Source of the DNA: Azospirillum sp. B510
GTDB taxonomy: Bacteria; Pseudomonadota; Alphaproteobacteria; Azospirillales; Azospirillaceae
Direction: 5' to 3'
DNA length: 64,000 nt
Assembly: GCF_000010725.1 (NCBI RefSeq)
Contig: NC_013857.1
Span: 186,001-250,000 of the forward strand
Of the stretch, positions 26,807 through 35,603 are shown one piece after another. Numbering within the stretch: the stretch's first letter is position 1; each line of letters begins with the position of its first letter. A program made the position numbers and the translations under genes. The notes beneath the pieces were generated by a model, which was not told the origin of the DNA, made no database searches, and saw only the letters and a list, made by a program, of their open reading frames with translations.

Positions 26807-26920
26807 GGCAGCACCGCGAAGTTCAACGTGCTGACAGTATCGGAAAGCGTCCGACCATTGGACAGAATGGATGCGTCAGTTTAATGTCACCTGTGCGACG
26901 ACGCGTCCGACGGAGGCGAC
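26807..26920. promoter_or_regulatory. Divergent promoter region between soxB and a GlxA regulator
   Basis: The 114-bp gap contains two overlapping inverted repeats: TCGGA-N5-TCCGA (26840-26854) and GTCC-N7-GGAC (26849-26863). A GTCGCA hexamer lies on the minus strand near 26895. Overlapping repeats in a divergent gap suit control by the adjacent AraC-type regulator. No -10/-35 pair could be assigned with confidence. Confidence 0.45.
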
Positions 26921-27964
26921 ATGACGAACGATATCGGGGGTGGCGGCATCGCGGCGGGCGCTGCGAGGTCCAACGCCGCCAGGGGCGGCCGGTTCCCGAC
27001 CCGCTCCGCCTCGCCGCGCCTGTCCGTCGGCTTCATCCTGGCCCACCGCTTCACCTTGTGCGCCTTCGCCAATTTCGTCGACGTGCTGCGGCTCGCCGCC
27101 GACGAGGGCGACCGCAGCCGGCCGATCCTGTGCGAGTGGGCGGTGCTGTCCGACCAGATGCGGCCGGTGGCATCAAGCTGCGGCATGCTGGTTCAACCGA
27201 CGGAACGGCTGGGCGACCCGGCCAAGTTCGACTACATCGTCGTGATCGGCGGGCTGATCGACGAGATCTCCAACCTCAGCCCGGACTACATCGGCTATCT
27301 GCGTCAGGCGGCGGCGGCGAAGATCCCGCTGGCCGGCGTCTGCACCGGCGCCTTCATCCTGCAACGCGCCGGGCTGATGGACGGCTATCGCTGCTGCATC
27401 AGCTGGTTCCACCATGCCGATTTCCTGGAACAGTTCGATGGGATCACCCCGGTATCCGATCAGATTTTCATCGTCGACCGCGACCGGCTGACCTGCTCGG
27501 GCGGGACCAGCTCGGCCCATCTCGCGGCCTATCTCGTCGAAAAGCATGTCGGGCGGGCCCAGGCGCGCAAGAGCCTGCACATCATGATCATCGACGATGC
27601 GCTGCGTGGGGAGAAGCCGCAGCCGGGCATCCCACTCGACTTCTCCACCAATGACGAGGTGGTGCGGAAGGCGCTGCTGCTGATGCAGCAGAACATCGAC
27701 GTGCCCTTGTCGGTGGCGGAGATGGCGCGCCGCCTGGGAGCCGCCCGGCGCCAGATGGAACGGCATTTCCAGAACGCGTTGGGCATGACGCCGACAGAGG
27801 CCTACCGGATCATGCGGCTGGAACATGCCGAATTCCTGCTGCGCAACACCGAACAGTCGGTGACGGAGATCGCCGCCGCCGTCGGCTTCTGTGATTCCTC
27901 GCACTTCGTCCGCGCCTTCAAGGAACGCCGCGGCATGACACCGTCCGTCTTCCGCAGGGGCTGA
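26921..27964 (+). CDS. GlxA/AraC-family transcriptional regulator (first of three)
   Basis: A 347-residue regulator with an N-terminal DJ-1/PfpI-like amidase domain (about 30-215) and a C-terminal AraC DNA-binding domain (about 235-345). The amidase-like part shows GFILAHRFTLCAFANFVDVL and VCTGAFILQRAGLMDGYRCC. The AraC part has two helix-turn-helices (LSVAEMARRLGAARRQMERH; EIAAAVGFCDSSHFVRAFKE). GGAGG lies directly upstream of the ATG. Members such as GbdR and SouR sense betaine, dimethylglycine or sarcosine. Its divergent position next to soxB points to control of sarcosine catabolism, which is inference. Confidence 0.9.
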   Translation: MTNDIGGGGIAAGAARSNAARGGRFPTRSASPRLSVGFILAHRFTLCAFANFVDVLRLAADEGDRSRPILCEWAVLSDQMRPVASSCGMLVQPTERLGDPAKFDYIVVIGGLIDEISNLSPDYIGYLRQAAAAKIPLAGVCTGAFILQRAGLMDGYRCCISWFHHADFLEQFDGITPVSDQIFIVDRDRLTCSGGTSSAHLAAYLVEKHVGRAQARKSLHIMIIDDALRGEKPQPGIPLDFSTNDEVVRKALLLMQQNIDVPLSVAEMARRLGAARRQMERHFQNALGMTPTEAYRIMRLEHAEFLLRNTEQSVTEIAAAVGFCDSSHFVRAFKERRGMTPSVFRRG

Positions 27965-28069
27965 GACTCCATCAAGGCCGTCCCATTCAACGCCGGTGAC
28001 GCACCCGTACAATCGGCGGGTGGATCCTTTCGCCATGCTACGGTCCATGAAATGGCAAGGACGGCGAAC

Positions 28070-28600
28070 ATGCTCGACGACAACGACACCATGCAGCGCC
28101 ACTGGCGTGAGGCCGGCATTCCCGAGGAGCTGTGCCGGGAACTCGCGCTGGCGTCGGCGCCGATGCAGCTGCACGCCCATCCGCCGGTGCGCACCGTCGC
28201 CGATGCCGAGGAACACTGGCGCAGCGTCCCCGGCGTGCACACCAAGAACCTGCTTCTGAAGGATGCCAAGGGCGTCCTCTGGCTGGTCGTTCTTCCGCAC
28301 GACCAGTCGGTGAACATGAAGGAACTCGCCCCGGTCATCGGCTCGGCCAAACTGTCCTTCGCCTCGCCGGTCACGCTGGAGCAGGTCCTGTCCATCGAGC
28401 CGGGCGGAGTGAGCCCGCTGGCCCTGGTGGCGGACAAGGAGCGCCGGGTCCGTCTGGTGCTGGAGCGGCGTGTTCTCGCCGGCGACACCGTCAATTTCCA
28501 CCCGATGACCAACCGCGCGACACTGTCGATGCACCCCGACGATTTGTCGGTGTTCCTGAGACGCCTCGGCTATGAGCCGATCATCGTCGACCTCGCCTGA
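28070..28600 (+). CDS. YbaK/ProX-type aminoacyl-tRNA deacylase (PrdX-like)
   Basis: A 176-residue stand-alone editing-domain protein related to the insertion domain of prolyl-tRNA synthetase, which hydrolyses mischarged Ala-tRNA(Pro). The family pattern is visible as GVHTKNLLLKDAKGVLWLVV, with the catalytic Lys in KNLLLKD, then SFASPVTLEQVLSIEPGGVS, and NFHPMTNRATLSM near the C-terminus. The start at 28070 was chosen because AAGGA lies nine bases upstream; an ATG at 28052 is also in frame. It is about 105 bp after the regulator and probably unrelated to betaine use. Confidence 0.85.
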   Translation: MLDDNDTMQRHWREAGIPEELCRELALASAPMQLHAHPPVRTVADAEEHWRSVPGVHTKNLLLKDAKGVLWLVVLPHDQSVNMKELAPVIGSAKLSFASPVTLEQVLSIEPGGVSPLALVADKERRVRLVLERRVLAGDTVNFHPMTNRATLSMHPDDLSVFLRRLGYEPIIVDLA

Positions 28601-28822
28601 CGTCATCCCCCGCCGGCTCGCTGGCCCGTCCGCCGACCCGCATGGCCGGTGAAAGGGGCTGGCGCCGGCAGACCGATCAGCCGAAGCGGTGCGTCGCGAA
28701 ACCGAGTCAGGTCGAGATGGACATTGGCCACGCCCGGCCATTAAGGATGGTGTTTCCTCCCGGTCAGGCCCCTCAGCCTCGACATATGGGCGTTTCCCTT
28801 CTCCGCCGCCGGATCAAGCGCG

Positions 28823-30064
28823 ATGTCCATCATCCAGCCGATCGTCCCGTTGCTCGTCGCGGTGTTCCTGATGATGGGCGGGACGGGAGCGCTGACGACC
28901 ATCGTCAGCGTCCGCCTTGACGCGGCGGGGGCGTCGCCCATCCTGCTCGGCGCGCTGACCGCCGCCTATTACCTGGGGGTGACGATCGGCTCGATGCAGG
29001 CATACCGGCTCGTCGGGCAGGTCGGCCATATCCGCGCTTTCAGCGCCTCGGCGACGGTTCTCGTCGCGGCCACCTTGGGACACACCCTGGGAGCCGATCC
29101 CCTGGCCTGGATCGCCCTCCGCCTCGTCGAGGGATGCTGCATGGCCGGCTTGTTCGTCTGCATCGAAAGCTGGCTCAACCAGAGCGCCACATCCGGCACA
29201 CGCGGGCGGATCCTGGCCCTCTACATGATCGCCCTCTATGGAGCGCAAGGGGCGGGGCAGTATCTGATGGTCGTCGACGATCCACATGGCTTCAGACAAT
29301 TCGTCCTGGTGTCGATCCTGATCTCCCTGGCCCTTCTCCCGGTCGTGTTGAGCCGCAGCGCCCCGCCGCTTCTTCAGAAGCTGGCGCCCGTCCATATCCG
29401 TCATCTTTATCGGGCGAGTCCGCTCGGGTTCGCCGGCACGGTGATCAGCGGGCTGGTGGTCGGCGCCTTCTATGGGCTGGGTCCGATCTATATCCGGCAC
29501 CTCGGCTATGACCTCGGCCAATCAGCGACCTTCGTCAGCGCCGCCATCATTGGCGGCATGCTCCTCCAGTGGCCGTTTGGAAAGCTTTCCGACCTTCTGG
29601 ACCGACGGCTGGTTCTGGTCGGCCTGTTCGGCGCCCTGATCATCGTCAGCATCGGCATGACGATGCTTCCCCCGAGCGGGTTCGGCCCCCTCGTCGTCGG
29701 CGTCGCCCTGTTCGGCGGGATCATCTTCGCGATCTACCCGATCTGCGTCTCGCATACCAACGACTTCCTGACGCCCGCCGAGATGGTGCCGGCGAGCGGC
29801 GGCATGGTGCTGGGATTCTCGGCGGGCGCCATCGCCGGCCCCTTCCTGGCCTCCGTGGTGATGGCGGTGTTCGAACAGGATGGCTTGTTCCTGTTTTCGG
29901 CGCTGGTGGCGGGTGCCGCGCTGACCTTCGCGCTCTGGCGCATGACGGTCCGGCCGGCGGTTCCCGTCGACCGGCGACTTCCCTTCCTGCCTCAGGCGCC
30001 GATCGCGGGGTCGTTGGATGGCATGCCGGGTAACGAGCCCCCCGCCGGCGACGGCCGCCACTGA
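28823..30064 (+). CDS. MFS transporter (YcaD-like)
   Basis: A 413-residue protein with 12 predicted membrane helices. The first helices read LLVAVFLMMGGTGALTTIVS and LGALTAAYYLGVTIGS, as in the YcaD branch of the major facilitator family. ALRLVEGCCMAGLFVCIESW (about 100) and WPFGKLSDLLDRR in the middle, which is an MFS motif A, support it. The substrate is not known. It lies between the ProX-like deacylase and the opuAC gene, and no close operon partner exists. A role in export of a betaine-related solute is possible but not supported. Confidence 0.85.
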   Translation: MSIIQPIVPLLVAVFLMMGGTGALTTIVSVRLDAAGASPILLGALTAAYYLGVTIGSMQAYRLVGQVGHIRAFSASATVLVAATLGHTLGADPLAWIALRLVEGCCMAGLFVCIESWLNQSATSGTRGRILALYMIALYGAQGAGQYLMVVDDPHGFRQFVLVSILISLALLPVVLSRSAPPLLQKLAPVHIRHLYRASPLGFAGTVISGLVVGAFYGLGPIYIRHLGYDLGQSATFVSAAIIGGMLLQWPFGKLSDLLDRRLVLVGLFGALIIVSIGMTMLPPSGFGPLVVGVALFGGIIFAIYPICVSHTNDFLTPAEMVPASGGMVLGFSAGAIAGPFLASVVMAVFEQDGLFLFSALVAGAALTFALWRMTVRPAVPVDRRLPFLPQAPIAGSLDGMPGNEPPAGDGRH

Positions 30065-30221
30065 GTGCTGATGAGTCCATCGGCGACCTCGATCATCGAT
30101 TGGCTGAAGGCGGGAATGGCTGGAGACGGCCGTCCGTCACGCGACTGCGCTTTGAACCGGCCGCCCCGGAAGCGTTACGGGAAAGGGTGCGCCACCACCC
30201 CGGCGGCGGCGCGGTTGCGGA

Positions 30222-31112
30222 TCAAAGCTTGCCGGTGACCCAGTAATCGATCCGGGTCTTGTTGTTCTTGATGTAATTGTCGACCGCCTGCTCATAGCTG
30301 GTCTGGCGGGCTTCCTGCATCATCGCCTCAAGGTCACCGATCGGCAGGACCATCCGGTTCAGGAATTCGAATATTTCCGGATGATCCTGATATAAGCCCT
30401 TGCGGACAATGGCATTGACGCTTTCCAGTCCGCCCAGCGCGCCCTTCGGATCCTCGAGGTAGCGCAGTTTCCAATTGGCGAACATCCAGTGCGGGCTCCA
30501 ACTCGTCACGACGATCCATTCGTTGCGCTTCATGGCGCGCTCCAGAGCGGCGAGCATCGCGGCGTCGCTGGCCGACACCAGTTGCAATCCCTTCAGATCA
30601 TAGGTCTTCAGCGCCTTCTCCGACGCCTGCATCAGCCCCGATCCGGGGTCGATCCCTTGGATCTTGCCGCCGAGCTGCTTCTGCACCTCCGGCTTTTTCA
30701 GGTCTTCGATGGATTTGACCTGATCGACGGGGATGTAATCCGGCACCACCCAGCCCAGCCGGGCGCGGGTGTAGAGCGGGCCGAGATCGACGATGTCCTT
30801 GCCGACCTTGTCGAGATAGGGCTTGTGGGTCAGCGGCTGCCAGGACATCAGCATGGCGTCCAGCTTGCCGCTGGCGATGCCCTGATATTGGATGCCGATG
30901 TCGGCCATGGTCAGCTCGACCTTGTAGCCGAACCGCTCCTCGATCACACGCTTGGCCAGTTTCGTCACCGCCTCGGCGTCCGACCAGGCGGTCCAGCCGA
31001 TGTTGATGGACTTCTCGGCGGCCTGCGCCGGATTTGCGATCACGACGGTCCCCAGACCGACCGTCATGGCCGCCGACAGCAGCATGCCCAAGGCTTTACC
31101 GAAGATTTTCAT
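30222..31112 (-). CDS. opuAC: Glycine betaine/choline ABC transporter substrate-binding protein
   Basis: A 296-residue periplasmic binding protein of the OpuAC/ProX class. A signal peptide (about 1-32, ending NPAQA) precedes the mature domain. Betaine-binding Trp residues are visible in NIGWTAWSDAEAV, LMSWQPLTHKPYL and VTSWSPHWMF, which form the aromatic cage for a quaternary amine. GAGGAGG lies upstream of the ATG. It is encoded on the minus strand, divergent from gbcA, while the matching ATPase and permease are about 11 kb away. The exact ligand (betaine, choline or carnitine) is inferred from context. Confidence 0.92.
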   Translation of the reverse strand: MKIFGKALGMLLSAAMTVGLGTVVIANPAQAAEKSINIGWTAWSDAEAVTKLAKRVIEERFGYKVELTMADIGIQYQGIASGKLDAMLMSWQPLTHKPYLDKVGKDIVDLGPLYTRARLGWVVPDYIPVDQVKSIEDLKKPEVQKQLGGKIQGIDPGSGLMQASEKALKTYDLKGLQLVSASDAAMLAALERAMKRNEWIVVTSWSPHWMFANWKLRYLEDPKGALGGLESVNAIVRKGLYQDHPEIFEFLNRMVLPIGDLEAMMQEARQTSYEQAVDNYIKNNKTRIDYWVTGKL

Positions 31113-31767
31113 CAAGAAGCCTCCTCGTATCGCTTGTTTGTTCAGACTCGCTTGTTTGGTCTTTTTTGTTTCCGACTGTCCGATCCATCGCGCCAGGACT
31201 TGGGCCGGACGCGTGCTATGACTCGGGAGGTCACCTCCGTCTTGGCGGTAAGCGCGATCGGGTGACGGACCCGCATCCATTGAACGGATGCCGGATCAGC
31301 TTCCAGAATCATGAAAAGCTGTTTTCCAACCGGCGCGCATCATCGCGGGCATCAGTTCCGATTGAGCGAGAATGCGGGCCGCGAAAGCAAAAAACCTGCA
31401 TCACAGCGGCAATTATTATCGGATTTGCGACAACTTCATACAAACGTCTCACCACCCCGAGTGCCGTGTGGCTCACATGCGGGTGTTTGAACATCCACCC
31501 GGAAATCCATCACTTTCCCGATTGAACGAAGCGGTCTTCGCTTTTGGACGATCGCGAGATGTCGCAAACCGACCATTGCCCCAGGCCGGCATGCGCAAAA
31601 AGACAGGACGGACTGTCGGCCTTTTTAAAGTTGATGTCGCAATCCAGAACGCGATGCGCTGCGGCGGGCGGCAGGCTGTGCGTCGTGGAATCGAAAAAGC
31701 GGCGCCCGGTCAAGGGCGAAGCGGTTCCGCGAACGCACGGCCCCACTTCCGCAGAAGGTCAACCGTC
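31113..31767. promoter_or_regulatory. Divergent opuAC/gbcA regulatory region
   Basis: About 655 bp without a convincing gene. It holds three copies of TGTCGCAA: minus strand 31424-31432 (TGTCGCAAA), plus strand 31560-31568 (TGTCGCAAA) and plus strand 31635-31642. The middle copy is followed after six bases by ATTGCC. A 6-bp inverted repeat GCATCC-N7-GGATGC (31273-31291) lies 160 bp upstream of opuAC. The region presumably binds the GlxA-type regulators. Confidence 0.5.
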
Positions 31768-33048
31768 ATGTCGTCCGAGATTTCCATAGAAGCCCTGCTG
31801 ACGCGCCGAAAGAAGGGGTACAGCCTGGAAGCCCCGTTCTACACCAGCGAGGAGATCTTCAAGCTGGACATGGAGATCATCTTCGGTCGCCATTGGCTGC
31901 ATGTGGGTGTGGAACCCGATGTGCCGGAGCCGGGTGACGTGATGGTGGTGGATATCGGCAAGACCTCCGTCATCGTCATGCGGGACGACGACATGGAACT
32001 GCGCGCCTATCACAATGTCTGCCGCCATCGCGGCGCGCGCATCATCCTGAAGGATAAGACCTCGGTCGGCAATCTGGTGTGCAGCTATCATCAGTGGACC
32101 TACGGCCAGGATGGCGAGCTTCTGTTCGCCGAGCATATGGGCAACGATTTCGACCGCAAGTGCCGGAATCTGAAGAAGGTCCATATCCGGTCGGTCGGTG
32201 GCCTGATCTTCATCTGCCTGGCCGAAGAGGCGCCGGACGACATCGACCGCATGGCGGCGGCCATCGAGCCCTACATCCTTCCCCACGATCTGAGGAACTG
32301 CAAGGTCGCCAAGACGGTGGATCTGATCGAGAAGGGCAATTGGAAGCTCACGATGGAGAACAATCGTGAATGCTACCACTGCGTCGGCAACCATCCGGAA
32401 CTGACCATCCCGCTGTTCGAATACGGCTTCGGCTTCGCTCCCGATGGCACCAACCCGAAGCGGATGGAACATGCCGCCAAATACGAGGCGCTGGTGCAAT
32501 CCTGCCACGCCGGCTGGGAAGCGGCCGGCTTCCCCAGCCGCGAGGTCGAGCGCCTGGCCGACGTCACCGGCTTCCGCACCGAACGCCTGCCGCTGGATGG
32601 TGCCGGCGAGGCCCACACCAAGGATACCCGCAGCGCCTCAAGGAAGCTGCTGGGCTCCATTGGCGAGCGCAAGCTGGGTGCTTTGTCCTTCTGGACCCAG
32701 CCGAATTCCTGGAACCACTTCATGAGCGACCACATCGTCACCTTCTCGGTGCTTCCGCTCGGTCCAGACCGCAACCTGCTGCGCACCCGCTGGCTGGTCC
32801 ACAAGGACGCGGTGGAAGGCGTCGATTACGACCTGAACCGCCTGACCGAGGTGTGGGAGGCGACCAACCAGCAGGATGCCGATCTGGTCGAGATCTCGCA
32901 CAAAGGCACCCTCAGCCCCGCCTACGAGCCGGGCCCCTACTCACCCTACACCGAGCCGCTCGTGGAGAAGTTCACGGAGTGGTATGTCGGCCGCATGTCC
33001 GAGCATCTGCTGGGCAAGCAGGCCGCCATGGGTGTCGCCGCCGAATGA
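31768..33048 (+). CDS. gbcA: Glycine betaine monooxygenase, Rieske oxygenase subunit
   Basis: A 426-residue Rieske non-heme iron oxygenase that removes one methyl from glycine betaine as formaldehyde, giving dimethylglycine. The N-terminal Rieske site reads CRHRGARI and, 18 residues on, CSYHQWTYG. The catalytic iron ligands lie around NRECYHCVGNHPELTIPLF (about 205-225), with a C-terminal Asp. The length agrees with Pseudomonas GbcA (about 430). The start at 31768 gives a sensible N-terminus (MSSEISIEALLTRRKKG). GbcB follows after 38 bp. Confidence 0.95.
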   Translation: MSSEISIEALLTRRKKGYSLEAPFYTSEEIFKLDMEIIFGRHWLHVGVEPDVPEPGDVMVVDIGKTSVIVMRDDDMELRAYHNVCRHRGARIILKDKTSVGNLVCSYHQWTYGQDGELLFAEHMGNDFDRKCRNLKKVHIRSVGGLIFICLAEEAPDDIDRMAAAIEPYILPHDLRNCKVAKTVDLIEKGNWKLTMENNRECYHCVGNHPELTIPLFEYGFGFAPDGTNPKRMEHAAKYEALVQSCHAGWEAAGFPSREVERLADVTGFRTERLPLDGAGEAHTKDTRSASRKLLGSIGERKLGALSFWTQPNSWNHFMSDHIVTFSVLPLGPDRNLLRTRWLVHKDAVEGVDYDLNRLTEVWEATNQQDADLVEISHKGTLSPAYEPGPYSPYTEPLVEKFTEWYVGRMSEHLLGKQAAMGVAAE

Positions 33049-33086
33049 CGCGACGCCCGCTGTCCACGGCTCAGGGAGGGATGACG

Positions 33087-34190
33087 ATGCAGCAGGATGC
33101 GGGGCCGCCTCCGGTCCGGAATTGGGATCCCGAGACCGATGACACGCTGGTGTGCCGGGCGGTGCGGGATGAGACGCAAGATGTGAAGACCTTCGTCTTC
33201 GCACCGCGGCACCCCTGCCTGTTCCGGTTCAAGCCGGGGCAGTTCATCACGTTGGAACTGCCCATCGGCGGCGAAACCATTCACCGCAGCTACACCGTCT
33301 CCTCGTCCGCCGCGCGGCCGCACCGGCTCTCGATCACCGTCAAGCGTGTGCCCGGCGGCCCGGTGTCGAACTGGTTGCATGACCATCTGAAGCCGGGCGA
33401 CACCATCCGCGCGGTCGGCCCGCTCGGCGAGTTCACCCCCGGCGTCTCCGAAGCGCCGCGCAAGTTCCTGTTCCTGTCCGGCGGCAGCGGCATCACGCCC
33501 CTGATGTCGATGACCCGGACCTTCGATGATCTGGGCGACGATCACGACATCATCTTCGTCCACGCCGCCCGGACTCCTGCCGACATCGTCTTCCGCCGCG
33601 AACTGGACGCGCTGACCGGCCCCGGCCGCCACCTGCGCGTCGCCCATGTCTGCGAGGAGGTCGGCGGCGAGGCCCATTGGGCCGGCTTCACCGGGCGGCT
33701 GTCGCTGCCGATGCTCGGGCTGATCGCGCCGGACTTCAAGGACCGCGAGGTTTTCGTCTGTGGCCCCGGCCCCTTCATGAAAGCAGTGCGCGCCTTCCTG
33801 GAGGAAGGTGGCTTCGATATGAGCCGCTACCATCAGGAGAGTTTCAACTTCGAGGAAATGGCGGCCGTGCTCGCCGCCGGAGCGCCGCCGCCCATGGCCG
33901 CGCCGATCCTGGACATGCCGTCCCCGACCGGCTTCCGCGTCGAATTCGCCAAGAGCGGCAAGGTCTTCACCTGCCCGCCGGATATGCCGGTGGCGGATGC
34001 GGCATCGGCCGCCGATATCCGGGTTCCGACATCCTGCTCTCAAGGATTGTGCGGAACCTGCAAGACGAGGTTGATCGCCGGCACCGTGGAGATGAACCAT
34101 ACCGGCGGCATCCGCAAACGCGAAATCGACCAGGGGCTGATCCTGCTCTGCTGCAGCCGTCCGACCAGCGATCTGGTGATAGAGCGCTAG
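33087..34190 (+). CDS. gbcB: Glycine betaine monooxygenase, reductase subunit
   Basis: A 367-residue flavin/iron-sulfur reductase that passes electrons from NAD(P)H to GbcA. Order: FAD domain (RSYTVSSSA at about 70), NAD domain (LFLSGGSGITPLMSMTRT at about 130) and a C-terminal plant-type 2Fe-2S domain (PTSCSQGLCGTCKTRLIAG, then LILLCCS). An upstream in-frame ATG at 33081 directly abuts the GGGAGGG ribosome site, so 33087, with normal spacing, is preferred. It is the partner of gbcA in the same operon. Confidence 0.94.
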   Translation: MQQDAGPPPVRNWDPETDDTLVCRAVRDETQDVKTFVFAPRHPCLFRFKPGQFITLELPIGGETIHRSYTVSSSAARPHRLSITVKRVPGGPVSNWLHDHLKPGDTIRAVGPLGEFTPGVSEAPRKFLFLSGGSGITPLMSMTRTFDDLGDDHDIIFVHAARTPADIVFRRELDALTGPGRHLRVAHVCEEVGGEAHWAGFTGRLSLPMLGLIAPDFKDREVFVCGPGPFMKAVRAFLEEGGFDMSRYHQESFNFEEMAAVLAAGAPPPMAAPILDMPSPTGFRVEFAKSGKVFTCPPDMPVADAASAADIRVPTSCSQGLCGTCKTRLIAGTVEMNHTGGIRKREIDQGLILLCCSRPTSDLVIER

Positions 34191-34283
34191 AAGCATCCCG
34201 CATGAATTGTCTTCCGGGGGCAAGCCGCTGACGCTAACATTCCGAAGGACGGATAACGGCCGTCAGACTGAGAGGTTGTCCTG

Positions 34284-35438
34284 GTGGGGAAGACAGTGGA
34301 ATATCGCCGTTTCGGCGGTAGCGATCCCGCACCCCGGCAGGAGGAACGCGCGCTCTTGTCGGTCGGGTTCATCCTGACCAACAACTTCACCCTGACGGCG
34401 CTCGCCCCCTTCATCGACGCCCTGCGGCTGGCGGCCGACGAGGGCGACCGGTCGCGGCAGATCCGTTGCCGCTGGACCATCATGGGGTCGCGGGCGGAGC
34501 CGGTGATGTCCAGCTGCGGTATCGGCGTCGCCCGCTGGGAGCCGCTGACCGATCCCCGCCGCTTCGACTATGTGGTGGTGGTTGGCGGGTTGCTGCATGC
34601 CGGCCCGCAATTGGACGACGAAGCGCTGGCCTATCTGCGCGCCGCGGCATCCTATGGCGTGACCCTGGTCGGCGTGTGTACCGGCAGCTTCGTGCTGAGC
34701 CGCATCGGTCTGATGAAGAACCGCCGTTGCTGCGTCAGTTGGTACCATCACCGCGATTTCATCGAGGAATTCCCCGATCTGGTGCCGGTGGCCGACCAGC
34801 TTTACGTGGTGGACCGCGACCGCATCACCTGTTCGGGCGGCGCCGGGGTGGCGGATCTGGCCGCCTTCCTGATCGAGCGCCATCTGGGCCGCGCCACAGC
34901 CCAGAAAACCATGCACATCCTGCTGATCGACAAGGCCCGGCCCGCCAGCCAATCGCAACCGCAGCCGCCGACGGTCGTGGAGATCACCAACGACCGGGTC
35001 CGCCGCGCCCTGCTGCTGATGGAGCAGCACATCAGCGATCCCCTGTCGGTGGAGGAGATCGTCCACCGGCTGAATGTCAGCACCCGACAATTCGAACGAC
35101 TCTTCCGTCTGGCCGTGGGCACCAGCCCGGCCACCTACTACCGGACGCTGCGTCTGCGTTATGGTCATTGGCTGTTGCGCAACACCAAGCGCTCGGTCAC
35201 CGCCATCGCCAACGAGGCCGGCTTCGCCGATTGCGCCCATTTCTCCCGCCAGTTCCGGGACCTGTTCGGCGTCTCGCCGTCGGAGGCCCGGCGCACCGTG
35301 GAGCCGGATGCGGAGGTCGATCCGCATTTTTCACCGCTCGCCGCTTTCCGGCGCACGAATGGGGATTCCCTTCTGCCCGACCGTCGCCTCTTCGAAGATC
35401 CGGCACTGGCGGCTCAAGGCGGCGCGGAGGCGGAGTAA
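34284..35438 (+). CDS. GlxA/AraC-family transcriptional regulator (second of three)
   Basis: A 384-residue regulator starting at GTG, with GAGAGG about ten bases upstream. It has the same architecture as the regulator at 26.9 kb: an amidase-like domain (GFILTNNFTLTALAPFIDAL, VGVCTGSFVLSRIGLMKNRR) and a C-terminal AraC domain (about 245-345, LSVEEIVHRLNVSTRQFERL and AIANEAGFADCAHFSRQFRD). The shared LRLAADEGDRSR stretch shows the two are close paralogues. Placed between gbcAB and dgcAB, it is a candidate activator of both. Confidence 0.9.
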   Translation: MGKTVEYRRFGGSDPAPRQEERALLSVGFILTNNFTLTALAPFIDALRLAADEGDRSRQIRCRWTIMGSRAEPVMSSCGIGVARWEPLTDPRRFDYVVVVGGLLHAGPQLDDEALAYLRAAASYGVTLVGVCTGSFVLSRIGLMKNRRCCVSWYHHRDFIEEFPDLVPVADQLYVVDRDRITCSGGAGVADLAAFLIERHLGRATAQKTMHILLIDKARPASQSQPQPPTVVEITNDRVRRALLLMEQHISDPLSVEEIVHRLNVSTRQFERLFRLAVGTSPATYYRTLRLRYGHWLLRNTKRSVTAIANEAGFADCAHFSRQFRDLFGVSPSEARRTVEPDAEVDPHFSPLAAFRRTNGDSLLPDRRLFEDPALAAQGGAEAE

Positions 35439-35507
35439 CCGGGCATGACCTTGGTTTCTTCAAATAATTCAAATATTTGACAGACCATCCTCAAGTTGTC
35501 CCCTCCC

Positions 35508-35530
35508 TGTCGCAAAAAGGTAATTCCCGG
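35508..35530 (+). promoter_or_regulatory. Candidate activator site upstream of dgcA
   Basis: TGTCGCAAA (35508-35516) followed after six bases by ATTCCC, 74-95 bp upstream of the dgcA start. The same layout (TGTCGCAAA-N6-ATTGCC) occurs upstream of gbcA at 31560. The regulator is not identified, but AraC-type proteins commonly bind two such half-sites. Confidence 0.4.
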
Positions 35531-35603
35531 TCGCGGGGGGCAACGCGGCAATGGTGGCGATGGTGAATCCTAGGCAGGCTCAATACCGGGGGTCGTTCCT
35601 GCC

